DNA of 64,000 bases from Myxococcales bacterium. Its GTDB lineage: Bacteria > Myxococcota_A > Polyangia > Polyangiales > Polyangiaceae. This document shows, piece by piece, positions 9,301 to 20,159 of this stretch. The first letter of the stretch is position 1, and every line of letters begins with the position of its first letter. The position numbers and the translations under genes are program-made. The stretch spans positions 32,053 through 96,052 of the forward strand of contig JACPVJ010000196.1 of NCBI GenBank assembly GCA_016191785.1, written 5' to 3'. The notes below the pieces were generated by a model that saw only the letters and a list, made by a program, of their open reading frames with translations, was not told the DNA's origin and ran no database searches.

Positions 9301-12300
9301 ATGCGCGCGGCTTATGTTGGATGTGCCCTGTCCTTGGTATTGGTCGTTGGCTGTAGCGAGTCGAAGTCGCCAGAGCTCGGAGTAGCCTCGTCCGGGCCGA
9401 GCGAGCCTTCGGCGCTAGCCGACCCCGGCGACCCCGCTGAAGTACGCGCCGCGTACGTTGCGGCCCGCCAGCGCGAAGGTGACCGAGATTCTGACTTTCA
9501 CTTGCGCCAGCGCCCAGATAGTAAGTTCGAGGCGCCCAATCCCCGGCACCGCTTCGTGGCCGAGCTGGGAGCCCGCGGTGCCCAGCTGACCTCGACCGAG
9601 GGCGCCTTCGAGTTGGGCCTGGAAACGACGGGCATCGCTTGCGGTGACGCTCAGGTCGAACTGACGTTGGCTGACGCTCTGCCGGTCTCCAACCGGATCG
9701 TGCTGGCCGGGACTGCCGGGGAGGCAAAGGTCGACGAGTGGTATGTCAATGGTCCGTTGGGCCTCCAGCAGGGTTGGGATGTGCAGCGACCGCCCTGTGA
9801 GGCTGCCAAGACCGAGCTCGTGCTCTCGATCACGGTTGCCGGGAGAACGCCGGTTGCCAGCAGCGACGGACGGAGCATCGCTTTTGCCAAGCCGGGCCTT
9901 TCGCTGCCGGAGCTTCACTACACCGATTTGTTTGCACGCGACGCCGCCGGGCGCGCGCTCGGCGTGCGCATGGAAGCGTTCGACTCGCGGATTGCGATCC
10001 GCGTGGACACGGCCGGTGCGAAGTGGCCGGTCGCGATCGATCCACTCGTTGCTACCCAAGAAGCGAAGTTTGCAGCCTCTGGCGCCAGCGACGGCGCGGC
10101 CAACGACTGGTTCGGAAGCGGTGTTGCCGTCGACCCGGCCGCGTCGTTTCCCAACATCGCCGCGATCGGCGCGCCGGGGCGCGACGTGGCCGGCAACGCG
10201 AACCAGGGCGCTGTCTACGTGTTCGAGAAAGTCGCGACCTGGGGTCTGACCGCCGTGCTCGTCGCAGCGGACGGGGCTGCGTCGGACGAACTGGGGACGT
10301 CCGTCGGCCTCAGCGGTACGACCATAGTGGCTGGCGCGCGCAACGCGAATGGCCAAGCGGGGGCCGCGTACGTGTTCGTGCGAAACGGAACAGCGTGGTC
10401 GCAGCAGCAGAAGCTGACCGCGAGCGATGCGACCGCGCTGGACTTGTTCGGCACTGCGGTTGCGATCGACGGGAACACTGTCGCTGTTGGTGCGCCACTG
10501 GACGATGTTGGCGCCAACGCAAACCAGGGGTCCGGCTACGTCTTTGTTCGCAGCGGCACGTCGTGGACGCAGCAGCAAAAAGTGGTGGCGGCGACCAGCC
10601 CGGACGCCCAAGACCAATTCGGCTCGTCGGTGGCGGTTCTCGGCAACGACGCGGCTTTCGGCGCGCCGGGAAACTACTACACGGCCTCCGGCTCTGGGGC
10701 CGCGTACGTCTTCACCCGATCGGGGACGACGTGGACGCAGCAGCAGGGCATCTTCCCGTCGACCTACCCGAGTGGGGGTTCTGGACGGAGCGTCTCATTG
10801 CTCGCCAACACCCTGGCCATCGGCGGGCCCGGGGAAGGGGCAGTCTACGTCTATGCACGCAGCGGAACGACGTGGTCCCTCCAGCAGAAGCAGAGCAAAC
10901 CAGCCGATGCGTTTGCCTTCGGTCGATCGACCGCGCTCTTCAATGCGTCGAACCCGACAATGGCAGTCGGCGCAGACGGCACGAACGTCGCGTTGGCGTC
11001 GCAGCAAGGGGCGACCTACGTCTATAGGCGCTCGGGGACGGCGTGGCCTCTGGAAGGCACGCTGATCGCCAGCGACGGCGTGGCGGGCGACCGTCTTGGA
11101 TACTCGGTCTCGGGGGCCGGCAACACGGTTCTGACCGGGGCCTTCCAAGACGATGTCGGAGGGTCGGCGGACCGCGGCTCTGCGTACCTTTGGACCCGCG
11201 TCGTCTCGACGTGGTCGCAGGGGCAGAAGCTGGTAGCAGCCGAGGGGGTGCAGGACGAGCTCATGGGTCAGGCGGTGGCCATCGACGGAGACACCGCACT
11301 CGTTGGCGTGCCGCACGACACTGTGGACGGGGTCGGCTGGCAGGGTTCGGTCTTCGTGTTCGTCAAGAGCGGCGCGACCTGGAGTCAACAGGCGCGCATC
11401 GTCGCGAGCGACGGAGGCGGCAGCGACGAATTCGGCTCGGCAGTGGCCCTGGGTGGGACGACTGCGCTCGTCGGCGCCCCCGGTGACGCCATTGCTGCCG
11501 GTTCGGCCTACGTGTTCGTCCGGAGCGGGTCCTCGTGGCCCCAGCAGCAGAAGCTCACCGTCGCCGGCGCGCAGGAATCCGACCGGCTCGGTGAGTCCGT
11601 GGCGATTAGTGGGGACACCGCGCTCCTCGGGATGCCGGGCGACGGTGCCTCATCGCAAGGCGCGGCGATTGTCTTCGTGCGCAGCGCCGGCGTGTGGTCC
11701 CTGCAACAGAAGCTGACAGCGAGCGACGCGGCAGCGAGCGACAACTTCGGGGCTGCCGTGGGCCTCGCCGGCAACGATGCGATTGTTGGCGCGCCGCTCT
11801 GCGACGTTGCCAGCAAGGTCGACGAGGGCGCGGCCTACGTCTTCGTTCGGAGCGGCACGACCTGGAGCCAGCAGCAGAAGCTGACGGGGCCGAGCGGTGC
11901 CGCCGGCGACGAACTGGGCCGCGCGGTCGCCATCTTCGGGAGTGACGCGCTGATCGGCGCGCCCAAGGACGACGTCGGGACGCCCGACCGCGGGTCTGCG
12001 CTCGTCTTCGGGCGCTCGGGCGCCACCTGGACGTACAAGACCCAACTGCTCGCGAGCACCGGGACAGCTGGCGACGCCTTTGGCACGTCGGTTGCGCTTG
12101 GCGCCGACGTAGCCGCAGTGGGCGCTGCGCTGGACGACGTCAGCGCGATGAGCGACGCGGGAAGTGTGCAGGTGTTCGTTCGTGACGCCACCGGCGCATG
12201 GGCGGAACAAACGCCGGCGATCGGTCCCTCGGACCCCGGAGCAGTCGATCGCTTCGGGACGTCCGTCTCGCTCTCGAACGACGGATTGTTGGTCGGGGCC

Positions 12301-14322
12301 CCTGGAAAGAGCTTCGAGCTCGGAACCGACATCGGCGCCGCCTACGTCGTGCGCCTGAAGGGGTTGGTGGGTCAGGGGTGCGTGGGCACCAGCGACTGCT
12401 CGAGCGGCCTGTCCTGCATGGATAACGTGTGCTGCAAGAGCGCCTGCGGTGGCGTTTGCGAGGTGTGCAGCGCAGCCAAGGGGGCTACCCAAAGCGGGAC
12501 GTGCACGCCGCTGCCGGCGAACGGCACCCCGCAGGCATCGAAGGGCAGCTGCGGCGTGCTGTGCAACGGAACCAGCGGTGCATGCCCCTCGGGTTGCCAA
12601 AACGACTCCAACTGCGAGGCAACCAAGTACTGCGATCAGAGCGGCGCCTGCGTGTCGCGCAAGGCCAATGGGGCGTCGTGCAACCTGGCTGCGGGTGCCG
12701 ATTGCCTGGTCGCGGGCTGCCGGGCGTGCACCTCGAACCAGTGCGTCGACGGCGTGTGCTGCGACAGTGCGTGCAACGGCGGGCCCTGCGACACGTGCGC
12801 GCAAGCTGCCGGCGCGTCGGCCAACGGCACGTGCACCACCCTGCCGAAGGGCGCTTCACCCGCTCCGCCCGGCTGCCCGGGCTTCCTCTGCGGCGGGGGC
12901 TCGGCTGCGTGCCCGAGCACTTGCGCGTCGAGCTCCGATTGCGCGTCGGGGTACTTTTGTTCGGCGGGCAGCTGCCTACCCAAGAAGGCCCAGGGCTCGG
13001 ACTGCACCGCGCAGGAACAGTGCGGCAGCGGGTTGTTCTGCTCGGACGGAGTGTGCTGCAACGCCCAGTGCACCTCGAAGTGCGAGGCCTGCAAGGCCGC
13101 GAACAAAGAGTCTGGTGCAGACTCTGGCATCTGCGGCGCGGCCAAGAAGGGCACGAACCCCGGGAATATCTGCGTGAAAGCCACCGACCCGTGCGGCGAA
13201 CAGGCGACGTGCAGCGGTGTCGTCGGCCAGTGCGCGCTCGCAGCCGCAACCACGAGCTGCGGTCCCACGACCTGTAGCGGGACTGCCGTCAGCGGAAAGA
13301 TATGCGACGGCAACGGCAACTGCGTGGACCAAACGAACGCGCAGTGTTCGCCCTACGTGTGCCAGGGAGGCGCGTGTACCAGCCCGTGCACCGTCGACGC
13401 GAACTGCATCACAAACCCGGCCCACTACTGCCAGGGCGGGTTCTGTGTGCCGAAAATCGAGAATGGCAAGGCGTGTCAGTCGGCGAATCAGTGCACGTCG
13501 AGCTTCTGCGTCGACGGGGTTTGTTGCGACTCGCCATGTACGGGCCAGTGCGAGAGCTGCGCAGAGACCGGTAGCGTGGGACAGTGCAAGCCTCGGACGG
13601 GCGCGCCCAAGGCGCCGAAGTCTGCGTGCGCCGGTACCGGCGCGTGCGTTGGCCAGTGTGATGGCGCGAACCCCAACGCTTGCGTGGCGCCTGGGGCGTC
13701 GACGCAATGCAGCGCGCCTTCTTGCACGGGTGACTCTCTCACGCCCGCCGGTAGTTGCGACGGCAGCGGCGGGTGCTCGGTGCCGGTGACAAAGAGCTGC
13801 GCTCCTTATTCCTGTGCCGACGGGGCGTGCAAGTCCACATGCGCAAACGACGGGGACTGCGCCGCCGGCGCAACGTGCGACACCAACAAGGGGTTGTGCG
13901 CCGTGACTGGCGCGACATGCATCGATTCGTTTACCGTCAAGCAGCCCAACGGCCAGACCCAGTCCTGCTCGCCCTACAAGTGCGTGGGCGGCGCATGCCA
14001 GCAGCAATGCGTGAACGGCAACGACTGCGCAGCAGGGTACGATTGCGTCGCGTCGAGTTGCGTTCCGAAGGACGGGGGCGCCGGTGGATCGGGCGGCGGT
14101 AGCGCGGGCAGCGCTGGGGCCGGTGGTTCGACCTCGGACGCTGGTCCCGACGCCGGTGGCAGCAAGTCGGGCAGCGACAGCCCCGACGAGGGGGGGTGCG
14201 GATGCCGGCTTGCCGGCGCCACGCCTGCGCGCGTGAATTCAGCCTGGCTCGCTGCGTTCTGTGCCGTGGCGCTCGGGTTCCGCCGGCGCCGCAGACCCGC
14301 TCGCGCACGCGGCAGCCGCTGA
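9301..14322 (+). CDS. FG-GAP propeller, cysteine-rich lipoprotein with MYXO-CTERM-type tail
   Basis: The ATG at 9301 is used because it follows GAGGTGA at about 4 nt and gives a proper lipoprotein signal (Cys-18 after VLVVG); an upstream frame extension adds a non-signal sequence. The product has 1673 residues. An N-terminal module carries EWYVNGPLGLQQGWDV and ends in IDPLVATQ. It is followed by about 14 repeats of the FG-GAP type, with recurring AVGAP, GAAYVFVRSG and WSQQQKL. From about residue 1020 it is cysteine-rich (CVDGVCC modules). A Gly/Ser/Asp linker and a GCGCR-helix-RRRRR tail close the protein. The propeller may bind ligands or mediate adhesion; this is inferred from fold only. 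Confidence 0.86.
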   Translation: MRAAYVGCALSLVLVVGCSESKSPELGVASSGPSEPSALADPGDPAEVRAAYVAARQREGDRDSDFHLRQRPDSKFEAPNPRHRFVAELGARGAQLTSTEGAFELGLETTGIACGDAQVELTLADALPVSNRIVLAGTAGEAKVDEWYVNGPLGLQQGWDVQRPPCEAAKTELVLSITVAGRTPVASSDGRSIAFAKPGLSLPELHYTDLFARDAAGRALGVRMEAFDSRIAIRVDTAGAKWPVAIDPLVATQEAKFAASGASDGAANDWFGSGVAVDPAASFPNIAAIGAPGRDVAGNANQGAVYVFEKVATWGLTAVLVAADGAASDELGTSVGLSGTTIVAGARNANGQAGAAYVFVRNGTAWSQQQKLTASDATALDLFGTAVAIDGNTVAVGAPLDDVGANANQGSGYVFVRSGTSWTQQQKVVAATSPDAQDQFGSSVAVLGNDAAFGAPGNYYTASGSGAAYVFTRSGTTWTQQQGIFPSTYPSGGSGRSVSLLANTLAIGGPGEGAVYVYARSGTTWSLQQKQSKPADAFAFGRSTALFNASNPTMAVGADGTNVALASQQGATYVYRRSGTAWPLEGTLIASDGVAGDRLGYSVSGAGNTVLTGAFQDDVGGSADRGSAYLWTRVVSTWSQGQKLVAAEGVQDELMGQAVAIDGDTALVGVPHDTVDGVGWQGSVFVFVKSGATWSQQARIVASDGGGSDEFGSAVALGGTTALVGAPGDAIAAGSAYVFVRSGSSWPQQQKLTVAGAQESDRLGESVAISGDTALLGMPGDGASSQGAAIVFVRSAGVWSLQQKLTASDAAASDNFGAAVGLAGNDAIVGAPLCDVASKVDEGAAYVFVRSGTTWSQQQKLTGPSGAAGDELGRAVAIFGSDALIGAPKDDVGTPDRGSALVFGRSGATWTYKTQLLASTGTAGDAFGTSVALGADVAAVGAALDDVSAMSDAGSVQVFVRDATGAWAEQTPAIGPSDPGAVDRFGTSVSLSNDGLLVGAPGKSFELGTDIGAAYVVRLKGLVGQGCVGTSDCSSGLSCMDNVCCKSACGGVCEVCSAAKGATQSGTCTPLPANGTPQASKGSCGVLCNGTSGACPSGCQNDSNCEATKYCDQSGACVSRKANGASCNLAAGADCLVAGCRACTSNQCVDGVCCDSACNGGPCDTCAQAAGASANGTCTTLPKGASPAPPGCPGFLCGGGSAACPSTCASSSDCASGYFCSAGSCLPKKAQGSDCTAQEQCGSGLFCSDGVCCNAQCTSKCEACKAANKESGADSGICGAAKKGTNPGNICVKATDPCGEQATCSGVVGQCALAAATTSCGPTTCSGTAVSGKICDGNGNCVDQTNAQCSPYVCQGGACTSPCTVDANCITNPAHYCQGGFCVPKIENGKACQSANQCTSSFCVDGVCCDSPCTGQCESCAETGSVGQCKPRTGAPKAPKSACAGTGACVGQCDGANPNACVAPGASTQCSAPSCTGDSLTPAGSCDGSGGCSVPVTKSCAPYSCADGACKSTCANDGDCAAGATCDTNKGLCAVTGATCIDSFTVKQPNGQTQSCSPYKCVGGACQQQCVNGNDCAAGYDCVASSCVPKDGGAGGSGGGSAGSAGAGGSTSDAGPDAGGSKSGSDSPDEGGCGCRLAGATPARVNSAWLAAFCAVALGFRRRRRPARARGSR

Positions 14323-14438
14323 CAGCGGCGAGTTGCGCCAGCGGATCCGGTAGTCCGAGCTGCGACTTCCGTTCGTGCCAGCTCTCGGTCTCGCCGGGGG
14401 AGTTGCACGGGGCGCCACGACGAGCGTGGAACGGTGAG
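14323..14438. other. Convergent intergenic gap
   Basis: These 116 bp lie between the ends of two convergent surface-protein genes. Only a weak 5-bp stem, CCACG-5nt-CGTGG at 14415-14429, is visible and it lacks a T-run on either side. I see no gene or convincing terminator. Confidence 0.4.
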
Positions 14439-17400
14439 TCACGCCGCGCGGCTTCGTCCACGCCGCCGTCGCCGCAATGCCCAGAGCAGCCCGCCGGCCG
14501 CCAGCCACCCCGCGGACGCCGCGCCGCGATTTCGACGGTGCGTGCGGCAACCGCAGCCACCCTCGTCCGCGCTGCCGCCTCCGCTCGAGCTACCCGCGCC
14601 TCCGCCCGTGCCCCCGGACGCGCTCGCGCCTCCGCTGGCGCCGCTGCCGCCGCCGCTGCCGCCTCCGCCGCCGCCGCCCGCGCCCGCGCCGCCCTCGGCG
14701 GCGACGCACGCGCTGGCCACGCACGCCCAACCGGGGGCGCAGTCGCTCTCGGCGGCGCACTGCTGCTGGCAGGCGCCACCCACGCACTTGTAGGGCGAGC
14801 ACGACTGCGTCTGGCCGTTGGGTTGCTTCAGCGTGTAGGCGTCGGCACAGGTCGCGCCCCCGACCGCGCACTTGCCGGTGTTGGTGTCGCAGACCGCGCC
14901 CTGGCTGCACTGCGCGTCCGACGTGCAGGTCTTGCTGCAGCTGTTGGTCGACGAGTCACAGCCATAGGGCGAGCAGTTGGCGGTGCCCGGGGTCGAGCAG
15001 GCGCCGGCACCATCGCACTTGCCCTCGGGTTGCAGCACGTCGCCGGTGCACGAGGCGAGCGCGCACGGCGTGCCCAGGCTCGGGAACACACAGGTGGTGG
15101 GGTTCGCGCCGTTGCACGCGCCCTTGCACAGCGCGGTGCCGGTGCAGTCCGTGCGGGTGCCGTGGGGCTTGCCCACCACCGGCACGCAGCTGCCGATCGC
15201 GCTGCCGGTGTCGCAGGCCTCGCACTGGCCGGTGCAGGCCAGGTTGCAGCAGAAGCCGTCGGCGCAGAAGCCGCTGGAGCACTGGTTGCCCGTGGTGCAG
15301 GCTGCGCCGTTGGGCTTGGGGCCGACGCACACTCCACCGGTGCACACGTTGCCCGTGATGCAGTCGCCGTTGCCCGAGCAGCTGGAGGGGCAGGTGGCGC
15401 TTCCGCCGCCGCAGAGCAGGCCGTTGCAGCCGCCGGCGGGAACGGGTGTCGCGCCTTTGCCCAGCACGGTGCAAGTGCCGTTCGCGCTGGCGCCGAGGCT
15501 CTGCGCGCAGGTGTCGCAGGAACCGCCGCACGCGCTGTTGCAGCAGAAGCCGTCCACGCAGTTTGCGGATTGGCACAGGCCGCAGGCGGCGGGGTTCTTG
15601 CAATCGGTTGCAACCGAGCAGGCCGCACCTTGCGCCTTCTTGTCGGCACAGGCCCCGGCGGAGGTGCAGTACTTGCCGGCGACGCAGTCGGAGTCCGCGG
15701 TGCAGGAAGCGGGGCATGCGCTCGTGGTGCCGTCGCACGCAAGCCCACCGCACCCGGGCGACGGGACCGTGCCCTTCGCGGCGACGCTGCAGGTGCCGTC
15801 CTTGCTGCCGCCCGCCGCCACGCTGCAGACGTCGCAGGGAGCGCTACAGGCCGTCGTGCAGCACGTGCCGTTGGCGCACACGCGGTCGCCCAGGCACTCA
15901 CCGAGGGTGCCACAGGCCGTGCCGGTGGCGCCGTTGATGCGCCACAGTTCGATCTTGCCCTGATTTGTAGCCACCGCGGCGGTTCTCCCGCTGGGGCGGA
16001 CGGACAACTGAGGGGCGGGGGTGAAAGTGTAGGCGGGAGTGGAGGACCAGCCGGAACTGGGGCGGTCGTGGACCTGGCACGTCAGGCCTGCGCCGGCTCC
16101 GCACACGACGGCAACGTCGCCGTCGACGTCCAGTTTCTGACCCTTGCTCAACGGTTTTGGGGCGGACCAGGTCGTTCCAGAGCGCTCCGAGACGTGCGCC
16201 GTGGATGACAAGTCCCAGAACAGGAGAGTGGGACCGCTGAGCCGCACAATTCCCTGGCGGTCGAACCCAACAGTGGTCTTCACCATCGGCCAGCTGATGT
16301 CGGATTGGAGCAACCAGCTGTTCACTGACCACGCCCAGACCCGCAAGCGGCCGTTTTGGGTCGCAGCTTCGAGGAAAGCCGCGGCGATCGTCTCCCCGTC
16401 TATCGCCACGCACGAGTTCCCCTGGCCGTTGGTCAGGCCGCCGTCCAGCCACGGTGAGTACGTCGAGAAATGCCCTGAAGAGCTCCGCTTCAGAGGGATC
16501 ACGCTGCCGCCGTACGGTTCCACCGCCCAGTCTCCCGAGACGGCCGCGGCCGCGCACGACTGGCTCCCAAAGCCGCTTACTGTTCCCCAGCTCGTGCCGT
16601 TGTGCTTGTAGCTTCGGCATCCGTTGTCCGCGGTCAGCAGCGCATCGCCACCCAGCGAGACGACCTCCTCGTTACTCGCACCCAGGGTCTGCTTGAGCGA
16701 CCACGATCCGGACGTCTCTCCATAGATCTTCGCCCCCGGACTGCCAAAATTCCAGCCGGTAGCGAGCGTGGTTCCGTCTAGCTCCAAGCCGTAACCGCCC
16801 GCGATTTCCTGAACCTTCGTCGCCACCAGCGGGTCCACCGTCACGGGATACTCCGCGCCGCTCACGTCGACGCTCAGCGTGAGCCGCCCGTCGTGCACGG
16901 CCATCTCACCCGCGAAGGCCTTGCCCTTGGCGTCCACGGCGTACAGATCCGATATCGTCGCCAGCGTCTCGCCACCCGCCGAGCGCAGCGCGACGGCGTC
17001 GCCCTCCCGGACGGCATCGACGCCGCTCACGTCGAGCTCGATCTCGAGCGCCTCGGGCTGTGAGCAGGGCGGTGACGCGACATCGAAGCCCTGCTCGAGC
17101 CCGAGCGGGCTGTTGGCGTACCACTCGGTGACTCCGTCGTGACGATACTCGACACGGTTCGGCGCGCTGGCCCGCGCGGCCGGTGCGGCGCCGAGCTCTC
17201 GGAGCTGGCCGCGGCAGCCCCAGCGCGTCGGGCGCAAGCTCACCTGATGCTCGCCGAAGATCTCGAGCATCACGCCCTCCGCGTGCGCCTCGAGCGCGAG
17301 CGAGCGGCCCCGGTTGAGGAGCACTAGCCCGCCGCGGGGTCCGTCCACCGCGCGCACGTGCAGGTCCGGCGTCGCTTCGCCGCGGCGCAGCGCGTCGGCC

Positions 17401-17561
17401 AGCTCGGCGACGCGTTCCGCCGCCACGGCGCGCACTCTCGCGGGCGGGGGAGCCTTGCCGGGGTCCTCGGTCGCGGCCGCGTCCGAACAACCCCACCCTG
17501 CCCACCCAGCCAGCAACGCCACGGCCCACGACAAGCCCGCCAAACCCTTGATGGTGCCCAT
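14439..17561 (-). CDS. Cysteine-rich surface protein with MYXO-CTERM-type tail
   Basis: The 1040-residue protein has a hydrophobic N-terminal signal with Cys-25 (AGWGC), a poor but possible lipobox. The N-terminal module contains EWYANSPLGLEQGFDV and closes with VDPLVATK, closely matching the FG-GAP paralogue. A middle region of roughly 300 residues looks like a divergent beta-propeller, with no clear repeat consensus visible. Residues from about 555 to 945 are cysteine-rich (CVDGFCCN, CADGFCCNLACTGQCEAC). The tail is Gly/Ala-rich linker, GCGCR, helix, RRRRRGR. GGAG lies just upstream of the ATG, next to a 12-base C run on the coding strand. Confidence 0.85.
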   Translation of the reverse strand: MGTIKGLAGLSWAVALLAGWAGWGCSDAAATEDPGKAPPPARVRAVAAERVAELADALRRGEATPDLHVRAVDGPRGGLVLLNRGRSLALEAHAEGVMLEIFGEHQVSLRPTRWGCRGQLRELGAAPAARASAPNRVEYRHDGVTEWYANSPLGLEQGFDVASPPCSQPEALEIELDVSGVDAVREGDAVALRSAGGETLATISDLYAVDAKGKAFAGEMAVHDGRLTLSVDVSGAEYPVTVDPLVATKVQEIAGGYGLELDGTTLATGWNFGSPGAKIYGETSGSWSLKQTLGASNEEVVSLGGDALLTADNGCRSYKHNGTSWGTVSGFGSQSCAAAAVSGDWAVEPYGGSVIPLKRSSSGHFSTYSPWLDGGLTNGQGNSCVAIDGETIAAAFLEAATQNGRLRVWAWSVNSWLLQSDISWPMVKTTVGFDRQGIVRLSGPTLLFWDLSSTAHVSERSGTTWSAPKPLSKGQKLDVDGDVAVVCGAGAGLTCQVHDRPSSGWSSTPAYTFTPAPQLSVRPSGRTAAVATNQGKIELWRINGATGTACGTLGECLGDRVCANGTCCTTACSAPCDVCSVAAGGSKDGTCSVAAKGTVPSPGCGGLACDGTTSACPASCTADSDCVAGKYCTSAGACADKKAQGAACSVATDCKNPAACGLCQSANCVDGFCCNSACGGSCDTCAQSLGASANGTCTVLGKGATPVPAGGCNGLLCGGGSATCPSSCSGNGDCITGNVCTGGVCVGPKPNGAACTTGNQCSSGFCADGFCCNLACTGQCEACDTGSAIGSCVPVVGKPHGTRTDCTGTALCKGACNGANPTTCVFPSLGTPCALASCTGDVLQPEGKCDGAGACSTPGTANCSPYGCDSSTNSCSKTCTSDAQCSQGAVCDTNTGKCAVGGATCADAYTLKQPNGQTQSCSPYKCVGGACQQQCAAESDCAPGWACVASACVAAEGGAGAGGGGGGGSGGGSGASGGASASGGTGGGAGSSSGGGSADEGGCGCRTHRRNRGAASAGWLAAGGLLWALRRRRRGRSRAA

Positions 17562-17574
17562 CCGCGGAGTCTCC

Positions 17575-17586
17575 GGGGGGGGGGGG
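17575..17586. repeat. Homopolymer run of 12 G
   Basis: Twelve consecutive G residues lie 13 bp upstream of the start codon of the leftward surface-protein gene and about 95 bp upstream of the rightward kinase gene. Such tracts are slippage-prone and can vary in length between cells. The tract directly abuts the GGAG ribosome-binding site of the leftward gene, so length change could affect its promoter spacing or translation. Confidence 0.7.
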
Positions 17587-17680
17587 AACTCCGATCAATG
17601 GTCATTTTTTCGGAACAGCGCTCCACCGGCTCCCCACCGCATGGACCTCTCCGCCGACCAGGCGTAGATCTTCGGATCCA

Positions 17681-19148
<1,468 letters not shown>

Positions 19149-19159
<11 letters not shown>

Positions 19160-20159
19160 CTCCGCGCGCTCTCTGATCGTTCTCGCTCTGCTCTGCGTCC
19201 CTGCTCTCGCCTCTGCCCAGGGCAACGTCTCCGTCGCGGAGGGGTTGTTCCGCGAAGGGCGCGAGCTGATGGAAAAAGGCGATTATCCGGCCGCGTGTCC
19301 CAAGCTCGCCGAGAGCCACCGCCTCGATCCCTCGCCGGGCACGTTGCTCAACCTGGCGTCGTGCCAAGAGAAGCAGGGCAAGGTCGCCAGCGCGTGGGCC
19401 AGCTATCTGGCCGCCGGGCGGCTCGCGCGGACGCAGAACCGCACCAACATCGTCGAAGAGGCGAGGCAGCGCGCGGCCGAGCTCGAGCCCAAGGTCTCGT
19501 ATCTGAAGATCGTGCTCAGCGAGCGCGCGCCGGGCATCCAGGTCAAAATCGACGACGTCACCCTCGAATCCGCCGCCCTGGGCTCGAAGATCCCCGTCGA
19601 CCCGGGTGAACGCACCGTGAGCATCGGCGCGCCCGGACACAAGACCGTGGAGATGAAGGTCAAGATTGGCGCCGAGCACGACTCGCAGACCCTGAACGTG
19701 CCCCGGCTCGAGAAAGGCGAACCGTCGGAAGTGAAGCCCGGGCCGAAGCCTGCTCCGGGACAGCCCGACGCCGGCACCAAGACCGCAGAGGCCTCGGGTG
19801 GCCCGCCGGTGCTGGCCTATGTGGTCGGTGGTGTCGGCGTGGTCGCGCTCGGTGTCGGCACTGCCTTCGCGTTCATGGCCAAGAGCGCCTACGGCGATGC
19901 CGAGGACCAATGTCCGACCAAGTCCAACTGTTCGAGCGACGCCATGGCCGCGCGCGACAAGGCCGAGACGCGGGCGAACATCGCCAATATCGGCATCGGA
20001 CTGGGCGTGGTCGGCGTGGGCGTGGGCGCGGTGTTGCTCCTCACCCACTCGCCACCGGCGAAGGAAAAGCCACCCGCGGCCGGCTTCAAATCGATCAGCG
20101 TGAGCCCCTTTGCAGGGCGTGATGCGGCGGGGCTCTCGCTCAGCGGGGTGATGTTCTGA
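19149..20159 (+). CDS. Exported TPR/PEGA-like protein with C-terminal membrane helices
   Basis: The ATG at 19149 gives a clean signal peptide (cleavage likely after ALASA) and overlaps the kinase stop by 11 bp; the upstream in-frame extension is Arg/Pro-rich and is rejected. The 336-residue product has a TPR-like segment at about residues 25-100 (LFREGRELMEKGDYPAACPK, SHRLDPSPGTLLNLASC). A PEGA-like beta domain follows (VDPGERTVSIGAPGHKTVEM). A Pro/Lys-rich linker and two hydrophobic helices (YVVGGVGVVALGVGTAFAF; IGIGLGVVGVGVGAVLLL) close it. Proteins of this layout commonly sit next to Ser/Thr kinases in Polyangia. Its role is unknown; a scaffold or sensor for the upstream kinase is possible. 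Confidence 0.75.

Noticed and set aside
14196..16208. A 670-codon + strand frame over the end of a Cys-rich gene
   Set aside because: It spans the ends of two convergent genes and is low-complexity Ala/Gly/Arg; the real genes have signals and Cys modules.
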